A stretch of DNA of 64,000 nt from Mucilaginibacter saanensis (GTDB taxonomy: Bacteria > Bacteroidota > Bacteroidia > Sphingobacteriales > Sphingobacteriaceae), in contig NZ_JACHBZ010000003.1 of the NCBI RefSeq assembly GCF_014200575.1, positions 310,001-374,000 of the forward strand. The letters are read 5' to 3'. Made by a program: the position numbers and the translations under genes. Every line of letters begins with the position of its first letter. Within the stretch, counting starts at the first letter, position 1. Below are positions 48,301-57,279 of the stretch, in pieces. Below the pieces are notes generated by a model. The model was not told the DNA's origin. It saw nothing but the letters and a program-made list of their open reading frames with translations, and searched no databases.

Positions 48301-49581
48301 AAAATAGAGATTGCCCTATTTAATCTGATATCAAACGCGCTCAAATTCACACCCGAACATGGTACTGTAACATGCACAATTATCAATGAAACGGAGAATG
48401 TAAATATTGAAATAAAAGACACTGGCTGTGGCATAACCGAAGGTACAGGCGACCAACTATTTAACAAGTTCTATCAAATTCAAAATACGGCACCAATGGC
48501 GGGCGGTTTTGGGATTGGTCTTTATCTTGTTAAAGTTTTCATTGAAAACCACAAAGGCCGAATAACCTATACCAGCAAACCACATCATGGCACAACTTTT
48601 AAAGTTACTTTATTAAAAGGGAAAGAGCATTTTGGACAGCAATTTGTGTTTGAGGATATTGCCGAAACCTCTGTATTTTTAGATGAACTTATTGATCACG
48701 GGGATGAATTAGTTTTACAGCCCGAGATCATAAATCAGGAAATAGCCAAAAATACTGAACTGCTCAGTTCCGACACCAAAACTATGCTGCTCATTGAAGA
48801 TAACCAGCAGATCCGTGAATATTTAAAGCAGATATTTATAAATGATTTTGAAGTTTTTGAAGCCGATAACGGAACCGATGGCCTTGACCTGGTTTATCAT
48901 CTGGTGCCTGACATTGTTATCAGCGATGTAATGATGCAGGGTTTAAGTGGTATTGAACTTTGTAGCCGCGTTAAAGAAGACCCTGTTTTGAATCACATAC
49001 CCGTGATATTGCTTACAGCAAGTTCATCGCCCGAGATAAAGCTGAAGGGTATTGAAGGTGGTGCTGATGATTATATCAGCAAGCCTTTTGAAAAAGAGAT
49101 CCTGATTGCACGGGTCAACGGCATATTAAAAAGCCGGAATAATCTGCAAAAGTACTTTTATAACGAAATTACCTTAAAATCAAATGATCTGAAAATATCA
49201 CAAGAGTACAAGGATTTTCTGGAGAAGTGTCTTAAAATTATCGAACAACATTTAGCCGATCCCGATTTTAACATCAAAACGCTGGCAGCCGAAATCGGCA
49301 TGAGTCACTCCAATCTCTATAAAAAGATAAGATCCATTTCCGGGCAGTCAGCCAATAGTTTTATCCGCTTTATCAGGTTACGAAAAGCAGCCGAAATATT
49401 TTTAACAACCGACAGTACCGTTTATGAAACGGCCTATAAAGTGGGCTTAAATGACCTTAAATATTTCAGGGAACAATTCAATAAGCTTTTTGGCTTAAAC
49501 CCGTCAGACTATATCAAAAAATACCGCAGGCCCTTTCATAACAATTACAACGTAAATCGTGATGTAATAAAAGAAAACTGA
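45397..49581 (+). CDS. Hybrid two-component regulator with Reg_prop/Y_Y_Y sensor
   Basis: A 1394-residue hybrid sensor of the classic Bacteroidota type. After a signal peptide, about 25-650 is a two-bladed propeller made of Reg_prop repeats (for example GFMWFATNDGLNRFDG, NLWIGTYGGGIVYYN, QLWIGTEGDGLIIYN). A Y_Y_Y domain follows at about 725-790, a membrane helix at about 805-825, HisKA with FFTNISHEFRTPL (His about 863), HATPase at about 960-1075, a receiver at about 1130-1245 (SDVMMQG) and an AraC HTH at about 1285-1385. The family senses breakdown oligosaccharides directly in the periplasm. It lies directly upstream of the SusC/SusD/GH2/GH35 genes, its likely targets. Confidence 0.95.
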   Translation: MKKTCTLFFSLLFISLGYAQSPIKNKVLKYSLKDGLSFDIVNSITQDNKGFMWFATNDGLNRFDGTTFKTFKSKQDNSSSLASNYVQKIFAGADGSIWVSSRNGLSRLNTRTEKFTHYKFGTDKTIKNDVSNIVQSGDGNLWISSYGLGFSYFNTQTTKYISYNRKVLPQLSNDRVIAIYQDSNSLLWLGMQDGSINVFRVKNGVVTGKIDFSPQLKGLPAARINNIYEDHFHNIWIATGNGLIYYNRHNNRFSLLQSTQAAVKNKRYISLIEDSNQQLLVGLQDGGLYKVDLGATTDYDTRNFMLEPVTGDDGYDVTQRSVQTLYLDKDKNIWVGTYGDGIYMISSIKEKFAKIIKKTFTPGGESLVRFYGMCQDNEGYLWIGTDGDGIFKTKPDGSLVKQYKADGRPGSLTDNAILCAYTDSYNNTWLGTYAKGLFLYNKTSESFTNFSHNPANGKSLGANDVRVIYQDSRKDLWIGTNGGGLSRLNSDHQTFSNYTPANSGISSYDVRALAEDKKGNLWIGTYGGGIVYYNLNQKKFSRLFNTADEKLHMPSQVVFSIYPDQQNQLWIGTEGDGLIIYNLKTRTFKKLNEKNGLANNTVYAIKEANNGIIWLSTNKGLSSIDTHTGKILNFDQSDGLQAGQFNVGSVVFDTRNKLMYFGGTKGLNIFDPQKVSQSNYKPKVMITGLQIFGKQIEVGAQDKNGTILPQAINETSQLVLQPDQSVFSIQYVSLNYAYPQKGDFAYKLEGLDKSWNYVGNQRSATYRYLEPGDYVFKVKASNQDNIWFDDYVTLKIKIMPPWYKTWWAYLCYMALIIMIAYYYMQYRANQSRLKYDIRIAQLSAEKDKELNERKLSFFTNISHEFRTPLTLIINPVKDMLFGPAEKTTDAGNLNIVYRNARRLLSLVDQLLLFRKAENDTDKLKIVKLNIVSLYREVFLCFNHQARSKNIQFDFFSEAEVIEILADREKIEIALFNLISNALKFTPEHGTVTCTIINETENVNIEIKDTGCGITEGTGDQLFNKFYQIQNTAPMAGGFGIGLYLVKVFIENHKGRITYTSKPHHGTTFKVTLLKGKEHFGQQFVFEDIAETSVFLDELIDHGDELVLQPEIINQEIAKNTELLSSDTKTMLLIEDNQQIREYLKQIFINDFEVFEADNGTDGLDLVYHLVPDIVISDVMMQGLSGIELCSRVKEDPVLNHIPVILLTASSSPEIKLKGIEGGADDYISKPFEKEILIARVNGILKSRNNLQKYFYNEITLKSNDLKISQEYKDFLEKCLKIIEQHLADPDFNIKTLAAEIGMSHSNLYKKIRSISGQSANSFIRFIRLRKAAEIFLTTDSTVYETAYKVGLNDLKYFREQFNKLFGLNPSDYIKKYRRPFHNNYNVNRDVIKEN

Positions 49582-49589
49582 TTTATTAT

Positions 49590-49678
49590 TTTACCCCCTA
49601 TACAAAAAGCCGTCAAAACATTCAATTTGGCGGCTTTTTGATGAAATCCCCCCTTCATAAATCAGAGTTTACCCCCTA
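49590..49678. repeat. Direct repeats TTTACCCCCTA upstream of susC
   Basis: TTTACCCCCTA occurs at 49590-49600 and 49668-49678. A related C-run (ATCCCCCCTTC) lies at 49646-49656, about 23 bp upstream of the second copy. The C-rich words stand out in an AT-rich spacer and could be binding sites for the AraC domain of the adjacent hybrid sensor. Confidence 0.4.
49603..49640 (+). terminator. Terminator of the hybrid sensor gene
   Basis: AAAAAGCCGTCAAA (49604-49617) pairs with TTTGGCGGCTTTTT (49626-49639) with one mismatch/wobble and a T-run on the right arm. It isolates the hybrid sensor gene from the susC operon. Confidence 0.75.
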
Positions 49679-49860
49679 CTGATTTTTTGAATTACCATCA
49701 ATTTAGGCCCACCCATAACCAGGTATAAATCGTCATTACGTATTAACGCGCTATCAAAGCAACACTGTAATAAAGTAAATCCATGCGTTTACTCAACTTA
49801 TAGTTGTGCTAAAATAGGCTTGTATAAATGCGGTGAAAGCCTATTAAACCAATAAATTAT

Positions 49861-52800
49861 ATGAAATCAAATTTACATGTTAAGTATCCCCCCTGCAGGA
49901 AAAAATCGCCCCGTTTTTTCCGTTTAATTACCAGCATGGTAATTGCTTGTTTCATTACCGGCCAGCTGCCTGTTTCTGCTGCAGCCGCCAGGAACATCAC
50001 AATCAATCCGCAGGATGTAAGGGTAAGCGGTAAAGTTACCGACGAAAAAGGCGAAACCCTGCCCGGGGTTAGCGTAGCTATAAAGGGCACAACATCAGGT
50101 ATTGTTACTGATGTAAACGGAAAGTTTTCACTCAATGTTCCTAATGCTTCAGCAACGCTGGTATTCACCTACATAGGCTTTGTTACCCAGGAAGTATCTT
50201 TAAAAGGCCAGACGACTGTTAATGTAACCCTACAGGCCGAATCAAAAGCATTAAATGAAGTAGTAGTTGTAGGTTACGGCACACAAAAAAAGGCAACCTT
50301 GACCGGATCTATATCTGTGGTAAAAGGTTCTGATCTGGTAAAAAGTCCGCAGCCCAATCTTTCCAACTCATTGGCAGGCCGCATGTCGGGTGTAATTGTG
50401 AATAACACCAGTGGCGAACCAGGTTATGATGGATCAGGTATAACAGTACGCGGTTTAGCTACCACCGGCAAAAATGATGTGCTTGTGGTTGTTGATGGCG
50501 TACCTGGCCAGGTTGGCGGTCTGGAGCGTTTGGATCCGAACGATATTGAAAGCATGTCGGTACTTAAAGATGCATCTGCTGCTATTTATGGTAACCGCGC
50601 AGCCAATGGCGTTATTTTAGTAACCACCAAACGTGGAAAAACAGGTAAACCTGTTATCTCATACAGCTACAATCAAGGATTTAGTTCGCCAACCCGCTTG
50701 CCTAAACTGGCTGACGCAGCCACCTACGCGCAGTTGATGAATGAAATTAACTATTACACCAGTCCGTCCGGAGGTTTAAACCAGGCTTATACTACAGATC
50801 AGATACAAAAATTTAAAGATGGCTCCGATCCTATAAGCTACCCAAACACCAACTGGGAAAAAACCGTACTTAAAAGTGTAGCGCTGCAAAGCCAGCAAAG
50901 CTTATCAGTTAATGGCGGTACCGATGATGTAAAATACTTTGTATCATTAGGTAATATTAACCAAAATGGCATTTATGTAAATGGCGCTACCAAATACAAG
51001 CAATATAACTTTCGTTCAAATATTGACGCTAATGTAACCAAACGGCTAAAAGTTAGTTTATTACTTTCTGGTCGCGAAGAGGATCGCACCTTCCCTATTT
51101 CGGGTGCCGGAGATCTTTTCAGGTCAATATACCGGGCCAAACCAATTGTTGGGGCATTTTATCCAAACGGATTACCTACAACAGGTATCGAGAATAATAA
51201 CCCGGCGGTACAGGTTACGAGCCTGGGTGGTACAACAAAAAATCCAACATCTACCTTTAACGGAATCTTAAAGGGAAGTTATGCTATTCCGGGTATAGAA
51301 GGCTTATCTCTGGATGGCTTTTTCTCCGTTGATAAGGCCTATACATTTAACAAAAGTTTCAGCACCCCTTACGTGCTTTACACTTACAATACCAATACAA
51401 AAAATTACGACAGAACAGTTGCCGGCGGATCAGCAGGTGCAGCCACACTTAATGAGTCGCAAAAAAATGAATACCTGATAACTTCAAACATTAAGTTGAA
51501 CTTTGCAAGGCAGTATGGCCAGCACAATATCAATGCTTTTGTTGGTTATGAGCAAAGTCACAACAACGTTGAATATTTTAGTGCATCCAGAATAAACTTC
51601 CCTACAGCATTAACTCCCGAATTATCGCAGGGAGGCACTGCCGCAACTGATATTGGCAATACAGGTTACAGCACCAACTATTACCGCCGCAGCATCATCA
51701 GCCGAGTAGCTTACAATTACAACGAAAAATATTTAGTTGAAGGCCAGATGCGTATTGATGGTTCATCTATTTTCCCATCGGGCCACCTGTATGGCTATTT
51801 CCCTTCTATATCTGCTGGTTGGCGCATATCAAAAGAAAAATGGTTTAATATAAGTTTCATTAACGATTTAAAGCTACGCGGATCATATGGCTTGCTGGGT
51901 AATGATAATGTTAACCCTTTCCAATACTTTGATAATTACAGCTTTAACAACTACGTGGTATTAGGCTCACAAAGCGGTTATAGTATAAAACCAGGTCTTG
52001 ACCTTACCAAACTTGCCAATCCTTTGATTACCTGGGAGGTAGCCAAAAAGACTGACATAGGTATTAATGCCACTTTCCTGAATAACTTCACCCTTGAATT
52101 TATTTATTTCAGACAAAAAAGATCTGATATATTGGCCGCCCGTAACGCCTCATTACCAGGCTCGTCAGGTATAGTAAACCCTTACAATAACGGAAGCGAT
52201 ACCTATAACCCGTTGGTACCATCTGAAAACATTGGTAAAGTAAACAATAATGGTTTTGAAACTACGCTGGGTTATAATCACAGCGGCCCATTCAATTGGG
52301 GTGTATCCGGTAATTTTACCTATGCAAAAAGCAAGATCATATTTATTGACGAAGCACCAGGCGCGTTAAGCTATCAAAGACAAACCGGCGGTCCGTTAAG
52401 AAACTACCTGTTGTATAACGCAGTCGGCATTTTCCGTACGCAGGCGCAGCTGGATGCCACACCCCATGTTACCGGTGCACAGATTGGCGATTTAATTTAT
52501 GAGGATTACAACAAAGACGGTAAAATAACAGCTGATGACCAGGTACGCAGCAAATACGGTAACATCCCCGAGATCACTTACGGATTTAACTTATATGCCG
52601 GATATAAAAACTTTGATATCTCGGTATTATTTGCCGGCCAAACCCATGTTAGCCAGTACGTATTACCTGAATCAGGTAGTGTAGGTAATTTTTACAGCAG
52701 CTGGGCCGATAACCGTTTTAGCCCAACCAATACCAATGGCAGCTATCCGCACGTGTCTGACCGTGCTTCGAGTGCTGTGAGCGGTGGGCAATTCCCGAAT

Positions 52801-53037
52801 ACCTTCTGGCTAAACGATGCTTCGTTTCTCCGTTTAAAAAATGTCGAGATAGGCTATACTTTCCCTTCACAGATGTTGTCAAACCTCCGCATTTCGGGCC
52901 TGCGTGTATATGCCAATGCCTTTAACTTGTTCACGATAACAAAAGTTAAAGATTATGACCCTGAAGGTACCAGCAACAGCGGACAATTCTATCCGCAGCA
53001 GCGCATTATCAACTTAGGTGCAAGTGTTAAGTTTTAA
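49861..53037 (+). CDS. SusC/RagA-like TonB-dependent transporter
   Basis: A 1058-residue outer-membrane importer. The N-terminus is extended and basic before the signal core (SMVIACFITGQLPVSAAA). It has a CarboxypepD_reg-like domain (VRVSGKVTDEKGETLPGVSV), TonB-box region ALNEVVVVGYGTQKKATLTG, plug with VDGVPGQVGGLERLDPNDIE and DASAAIYGNRAANGVILVTT, and a barrel ending in ASVKF. It should import galactose-containing oligosaccharides with the adjacent SusD (11-bp gap). Confidence 0.95.
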   Translation: MKSNLHVKYPPCRKKSPRFFRLITSMVIACFITGQLPVSAAAARNITINPQDVRVSGKVTDEKGETLPGVSVAIKGTTSGIVTDVNGKFSLNVPNASATLVFTYIGFVTQEVSLKGQTTVNVTLQAESKALNEVVVVGYGTQKKATLTGSISVVKGSDLVKSPQPNLSNSLAGRMSGVIVNNTSGEPGYDGSGITVRGLATTGKNDVLVVVDGVPGQVGGLERLDPNDIESMSVLKDASAAIYGNRAANGVILVTTKRGKTGKPVISYSYNQGFSSPTRLPKLADAATYAQLMNEINYYTSPSGGLNQAYTTDQIQKFKDGSDPISYPNTNWEKTVLKSVALQSQQSLSVNGGTDDVKYFVSLGNINQNGIYVNGATKYKQYNFRSNIDANVTKRLKVSLLLSGREEDRTFPISGAGDLFRSIYRAKPIVGAFYPNGLPTTGIENNNPAVQVTSLGGTTKNPTSTFNGILKGSYAIPGIEGLSLDGFFSVDKAYTFNKSFSTPYVLYTYNTNTKNYDRTVAGGSAGAATLNESQKNEYLITSNIKLNFARQYGQHNINAFVGYEQSHNNVEYFSASRINFPTALTPELSQGGTAATDIGNTGYSTNYYRRSIISRVAYNYNEKYLVEGQMRIDGSSIFPSGHLYGYFPSISAGWRISKEKWFNISFINDLKLRGSYGLLGNDNVNPFQYFDNYSFNNYVVLGSQSGYSIKPGLDLTKLANPLITWEVAKKTDIGINATFLNNFTLEFIYFRQKRSDILAARNASLPGSSGIVNPYNNGSDTYNPLVPSENIGKVNNNGFETTLGYNHSGPFNWGVSGNFTYAKSKIIFIDEAPGALSYQRQTGGPLRNYLLYNAVGIFRTQAQLDATPHVTGAQIGDLIYEDYNKDGKITADDQVRSKYGNIPEITYGFNLYAGYKNFDISVLFAGQTHVSQYVLPESGSVGNFYSSWADNRFSPTNTNGSYPHVSDRASSAVSGGQFPNTFWLNDASFLRLKNVEIGYTFPSQMLSNLRISGLRVYANAFNLFTITKVKDYDPEGTSNSGQFYPQQRIINLGASVKF

Positions 53038-53051
53038 GCTTTAAAATATTG

Positions 53052-54737
53052 ATGAATATGAAACTGAAAAATATTAAGCCATTTTGCTTTTTAATAAGTG
53101 GGCTTTTACTAATAGTATCTTGTAAAAAAGATTTTCTGAGCGTAACACCAACAGACCGTGTTCCGGAAACGGCCATTAAAGGCGATTCCAGCCTGTTTGA
53201 AAGTTTTGTAACTAACCGCTATTTAGGGGCTATATTACAAAATAAAGAAGGTGAAGGTAGTCCTCCGGGGTTTGGTCGTGGGTTTGAATACAGCATGTGG
53301 AGCTCTATTACAAACGAATCCATTTACAACAACGATGATGATACCTGGATGATACAAAGAGGTTCCCTTGCACCAGAAAACCTGGGTTTTGCAGGTGTAC
53401 TTTGGGGACGCAGCTACCGCAGCATACGTGAATGTAATTATGCGCTGGCCAATATTACTGCGCTTAACATGAGCCAGGGGCATAAGGACCTCCTCATTGC
53501 CGAACTTAAATTTATCAGGGCCTTTAGGTACCATGATCTGATCCGGAATTATGGCGGCGTGGTATTAATGGGTGATAAGGTAACCGGTTTAACTGATAAT
53601 CTTGCCGATCCGTCATTATTTACTAAGGCTTCCATCAAGGAATGTATAGATTATGTAAGTGCAGAACTTGATGCTGCTGCACAAAAACTCCCCTTGAATA
53701 ATGGCAGCAACTGGCAATTGGGCCGTGCCACCAAAGGTGCTGCATTAGCACTTAAATCGCGTTTGCTATTATATGCTGCAAGCCCGTTATATGGTGGCGT
53801 GGTTACCTGGCAACAAGCCGCCGACGCGGCAAAGGCCGTTATGGATTTAAATAAATACAGCATTTACCAGGGTGGTTATAACAAACTATTTTTAACTCCG
53901 GATAATGGAGAGATAATTTTTGAACGTTTGTACGCCCGTAATGCCCGCCACGTATGTTTAGAAATTGCCAACGGTCCCAATGGTTATAACGCCTGGGGTG
54001 GTAACTTACCCCTGCAAAATCTTGTTGACAATTATGAGATGGATAATGGTAAGCCCATCACCGACCCTTCATCTGGTTATGATCCTAAAAACCCTTATGT
54101 AAACCGCGACCCGCGTTTTGCCGCAACTGTTTTGTATAACGGCGCAACCTACAGAGGCAGCACTATAGAAACATTTACACCCGGTGGTAAGGATAGCAAG
54201 GATGGCCCGTCAAACTGGAATACATCAAAATCTGGTTATTACCTTAAAAAGTTTATGGATGATACCAACCCTATTGACAACCCCTGGGACATTGCCGGCT
54301 TACAACCCTGGATATATTTCCGTTATGCAGAAATATTGCTAAATTATGCCGAAGCTAAGAATGAGGTATCAGGGCCTGACGCATCTGTTTACGCTGCTAT
54401 TAATAGTATCCGTAGCCGTGCATCAGTAAATATGCCTGCAGTTAGCGGTTTATCACAGGGAGATATGCGTTTGGTTATACGTAATGAACGCCAAATTGAA
54501 CTTGCATTTGAGGAACACAGATATTATGATGTACGACGCTGGAAAATTGCGGAAATTACAGAAAATGTTCCTGCATATGGTGTTGAAATTAATAAGGATG
54601 CAAATGGTAAATTTACCTATAAACAAAAGATAGCTTTAGATGGGCGCCACTTTGAAACCAAACATTACTGGCTACCTATACCACGAACAGAAATTCAGGC
54701 CTCAAACGGGCTATTAAAACAAAACACAGGTTATTAA
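53052..54737 (+). CDS. SusD/RagB-like glycan-binding lipoprotein
   Basis: A 561-residue surface lipoprotein. I use the ATG at 53052; an in-frame TTG just before it and an ATG two codons later are alternatives. The signal ends in a lipobox (LIVSCKKDFLSV). SusD hallmarks are LIAELKFIRAFRYHDLIRNY, ALKSRLLLYAASPLYGG, FRYAEILLNYAEAKNEV and IRNERQIELAFEEHRYYDVR, ending LKQNTGY. It partners the SusC just upstream. A stable hairpin follows in the gap before the GH2 gene. Confidence 0.94.
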   Translation: MNMKLKNIKPFCFLISGLLLIVSCKKDFLSVTPTDRVPETAIKGDSSLFESFVTNRYLGAILQNKEGEGSPPGFGRGFEYSMWSSITNESIYNNDDDTWMIQRGSLAPENLGFAGVLWGRSYRSIRECNYALANITALNMSQGHKDLLIAELKFIRAFRYHDLIRNYGGVVLMGDKVTGLTDNLADPSLFTKASIKECIDYVSAELDAAAQKLPLNNGSNWQLGRATKGAALALKSRLLLYAASPLYGGVVTWQQAADAAKAVMDLNKYSIYQGGYNKLFLTPDNGEIIFERLYARNARHVCLEIANGPNGYNAWGGNLPLQNLVDNYEMDNGKPITDPSSGYDPKNPYVNRDPRFAATVLYNGATYRGSTIETFTPGGKDSKDGPSNWNTSKSGYYLKKFMDDTNPIDNPWDIAGLQPWIYFRYAEILLNYAEAKNEVSGPDASVYAAINSIRSRASVNMPAVSGLSQGDMRLVIRNERQIELAFEEHRYYDVRRWKIAEITENVPAYGVEINKDANGKFTYKQKIALDGRHFETKHYWLPIPRTEIQASNGLLKQNTGY

Positions 54738-54747
54738 CTGTAAAAAG

Positions 54748-54769
54748 GGGGAGAGCTGCCTCTCTCCCC
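54748..54769 (+). other. Intercistronic hairpin between susD and GH2 gene
   Basis: GGGGAGAG (54748-54755) pairs with CTCTCCCC (54762-54769) around a 6-base loop. There is no T-run long enough for efficient termination. Its place just after susD mirrors the hairpin at 31539-31563 in the fructan locus. Confidence 0.55.
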
Positions 54770-54797
54770 TCTCTATAATATAACTATAATACCATCA

Positions 54798-57230
54798 ATG
54801 AAAATAAAAAACTACCTCTACTTAAGCCTATTTGCCTGTTTGTTATCTTCGCATACTACATACGCGCAGGATATATCCAGGCCTGCATTGTTTAATGATA
54901 ACTGGGCTTTTCATAAAGGCGACATTGCCAATGGCAACACCGGCGGCCCGCTTAATACCCAGTGGAAAACCATTAGTTTACCGCATGACTGGAGTATCGA
55001 AAGCCCCTTTAGCGAAGAATGGGCAAGTGCCACTGGCTACTTACCAGGGGGCATAGGCTGGTACAAAAAATCATTTACTGCAGATGCTAAATGGAAAACC
55101 AAACAAGTTTATATTTATTTTGATGGTGTTTATAAAAACAGCGAAGTCTGGATAAACGGGCATTTCTTAGGTAAAAGACCCAATGGCTTTATCTCGTTTG
55201 AATATGAGTTGTCCAAATACCTTAACTATGCCGGAAAAAATACGATCACGGTTAAGGCCGATCACAGCGAATTTGCCGATTCAAGATGGTATACAGGTTC
55301 CGGAATATATCGCAACGTTTACCTGATAGTTAAAAACCCTGTCCACATAGGGTTATGGGACGTAGCCTTTTCAACCCCTGAAGTATCAGCAAACAAAGCT
55401 GACTTTAAGGTGAAAGTCAATTTAACCAACAGCAATGCATCCGCTGCAAAAATTGCAGTTAAGGTAAACCTGCTTACAGATGCTGGGAAAATTGCTGCTA
55501 CTATTCAAAAACAACTGACCGTAAAGCCCGGGCAGCACGAAACTGAGTTTTCTTCACAGATAACATCTCCGCAATTGTGGGATGTTAATGATCCAAAACT
55601 TTACCAGTTACAGGTTTTACTGATCCAGAACGGTAAACAAATTGACCACGTAAACCAACAGGTAGGTATCCGCAGTATCAGGTTTGATAAGGATAAAGGA
55701 TTTTTCCTGAATGAAAAAAGCACTAAGCTAAAGGGTGTATGTATCCATGATGATGCGGGCGCTTTGGGCGTTGCCGTACCACAGGAAGTTTGGGTACGCC
55801 GTTTAAAAACATTGAAAGAAGCAGGCGTAAATTCACTTAGGCTTAGCCATAATCCCCATGCCGATTATTTATATGATTTGTGCGACAGAATGGGATTTAT
55901 GGTAATGGACGAGGCTTTTGACGAATGGGAGCTTGGTAAAAACAAATGGGTTAAAGGCTGGAATGTAGGTACACCTGCAAAAAATGGGTATCACGAATAT
56001 TTTAAAGAATGGGCCGACCGCGATTTAAGCGATATGGTTTTAAGAGCACGTAATCATCCATCTATTATATTATGGAGTATCGGTAACGAAATTGATTATC
56101 CGAATGATCCATACAGTCATGAAGTACTCAATTCAGGTAAAAACCCACAAATATATGGTAAGGGTTATCAGGCAGATCATCCGCCTGCAAGTCAGCTCAC
56201 AGTAATTGCTAAACAACTGGTTAAAACTGTTAAACAAATTGATGAAACCCGGCCAGTTACCGCGGCTTTGGCCGGTGTAGTAATGTCAAACGAGGTGAAT
56301 TACCCGGAGGTACTTGATGTAGTGGGTTATAATTACCAGGAATACCGCTATGCCGAAGATCATCAGAAATACCCTAACCGTATTATCTACGGCAGTGAAA
56401 ACGGCATGCAAAAATCGGCCTGGAATGCCGTTGACAGCAATGAATATATATCGGGACAATACCTGTGGACCGGGATAGATTACCTGGGCGAGGCCGGCAA
56501 ATGGCCTCAAAGAAGTAATGGTGCAGGACTTATTGACCTGGCTGGTTTTAAGAAACCGGAATACTTTTACCGACAAAGCCTGTGGGCCGATAAACCTATG
56601 GTTTATATAGGTACCAAAGCAATAACCCAGGCCGAGGATAATGGCATCTGGAGCCACAAGGCTGTTGAACCTGTATGGAACTGGCAGGAAGGCAGCAAAA
56701 CCAGGGTTGATTGTTTTACAAATTGCCCCGAGGTTGAGCTTTTTTTAAATGGTAAATCGCTCGGTAAAAAATTAACGGATATAGCCAAAGGACATATACC
56801 TTCATGGGAGGTAAATTATGAACCTGGCGAATTACTTGTAAAAGGATATAATAACGGTATTGAAGTAAGCAATTTTGTTATAAAAACCGCTGCTGCACCG
56901 GCATTTATTGCGGCAGTTGCCGATGGTAAAGTATTCAGTAAGCAAACTAAAGGACTAAGCCAGGTTGAAATACAGATAACCGATAAAAACGGCAACCCGG
57001 TTTACACAGCGGATAACGAAATCAGTGTTCAAATTCAAGGGCCTGCAAAATTGCTTGGCTTAGAAAGTGGCAGCGCAACAAGTCATGAAAATTACCAGTC
57101 AAATCAACGGCAGGCACTTCATGGCCGGCTAATAGCCTATATACAAACCCAAGGCAAAACAGGCACTATAAACGTTACATTGAGTGCCGATAATCTTAAG
57201 TCAAAAACAATAACTTTAACCGTAAAATAG
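54798..57230 (+). CDS. GH2 beta-galactosidase-like enzyme
   Basis: An 810-residue secreted glycoside hydrolase family 2 enzyme with a signal peptide (about 1-25). The sugar-binding domain (SLPHDWSIESPFSEEW), immunoglobulin-like domain and TIM barrel (GVCIHDDAGALGVAVP) are in order. The acid/base is in ILWSIGNEIDYP (Glu about 431) and the nucleophile in YGSENGM (Glu about 533). The C-terminal part has an extra beta-sandwich domain. Family 2 also includes beta-glucuronidases and mannosidases; beta-galactosidase is most likely given the GH35 next door. It begins 60 bp after susD. Confidence 0.9.
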   Translation: MKIKNYLYLSLFACLLSSHTTYAQDISRPALFNDNWAFHKGDIANGNTGGPLNTQWKTISLPHDWSIESPFSEEWASATGYLPGGIGWYKKSFTADAKWKTKQVYIYFDGVYKNSEVWINGHFLGKRPNGFISFEYELSKYLNYAGKNTITVKADHSEFADSRWYTGSGIYRNVYLIVKNPVHIGLWDVAFSTPEVSANKADFKVKVNLTNSNASAAKIAVKVNLLTDAGKIAATIQKQLTVKPGQHETEFSSQITSPQLWDVNDPKLYQLQVLLIQNGKQIDHVNQQVGIRSIRFDKDKGFFLNEKSTKLKGVCIHDDAGALGVAVPQEVWVRRLKTLKEAGVNSLRLSHNPHADYLYDLCDRMGFMVMDEAFDEWELGKNKWVKGWNVGTPAKNGYHEYFKEWADRDLSDMVLRARNHPSIILWSIGNEIDYPNDPYSHEVLNSGKNPQIYGKGYQADHPPASQLTVIAKQLVKTVKQIDETRPVTAALAGVVMSNEVNYPEVLDVVGYNYQEYRYAEDHQKYPNRIIYGSENGMQKSAWNAVDSNEYISGQYLWTGIDYLGEAGKWPQRSNGAGLIDLAGFKKPEYFYRQSLWADKPMVYIGTKAITQAEDNGIWSHKAVEPVWNWQEGSKTRVDCFTNCPEVELFLNGKSLGKKLTDIAKGHIPSWEVNYEPGELLVKGYNNGIEVSNFVIKTAAAPAFIAAVADGKVFSKQTKGLSQVEIQITDKNGNPVYTADNEISVQIQGPAKLLGLESGSATSHENYQSNQRQALHGRLIAYIQTQGKTGTINVTLSADNLKSKTITLTVK

Positions 57231-57279
57231 CTGCTATTGAGGCGCTTTAAAAAACAATTATATCCGGTATTCACAATTT

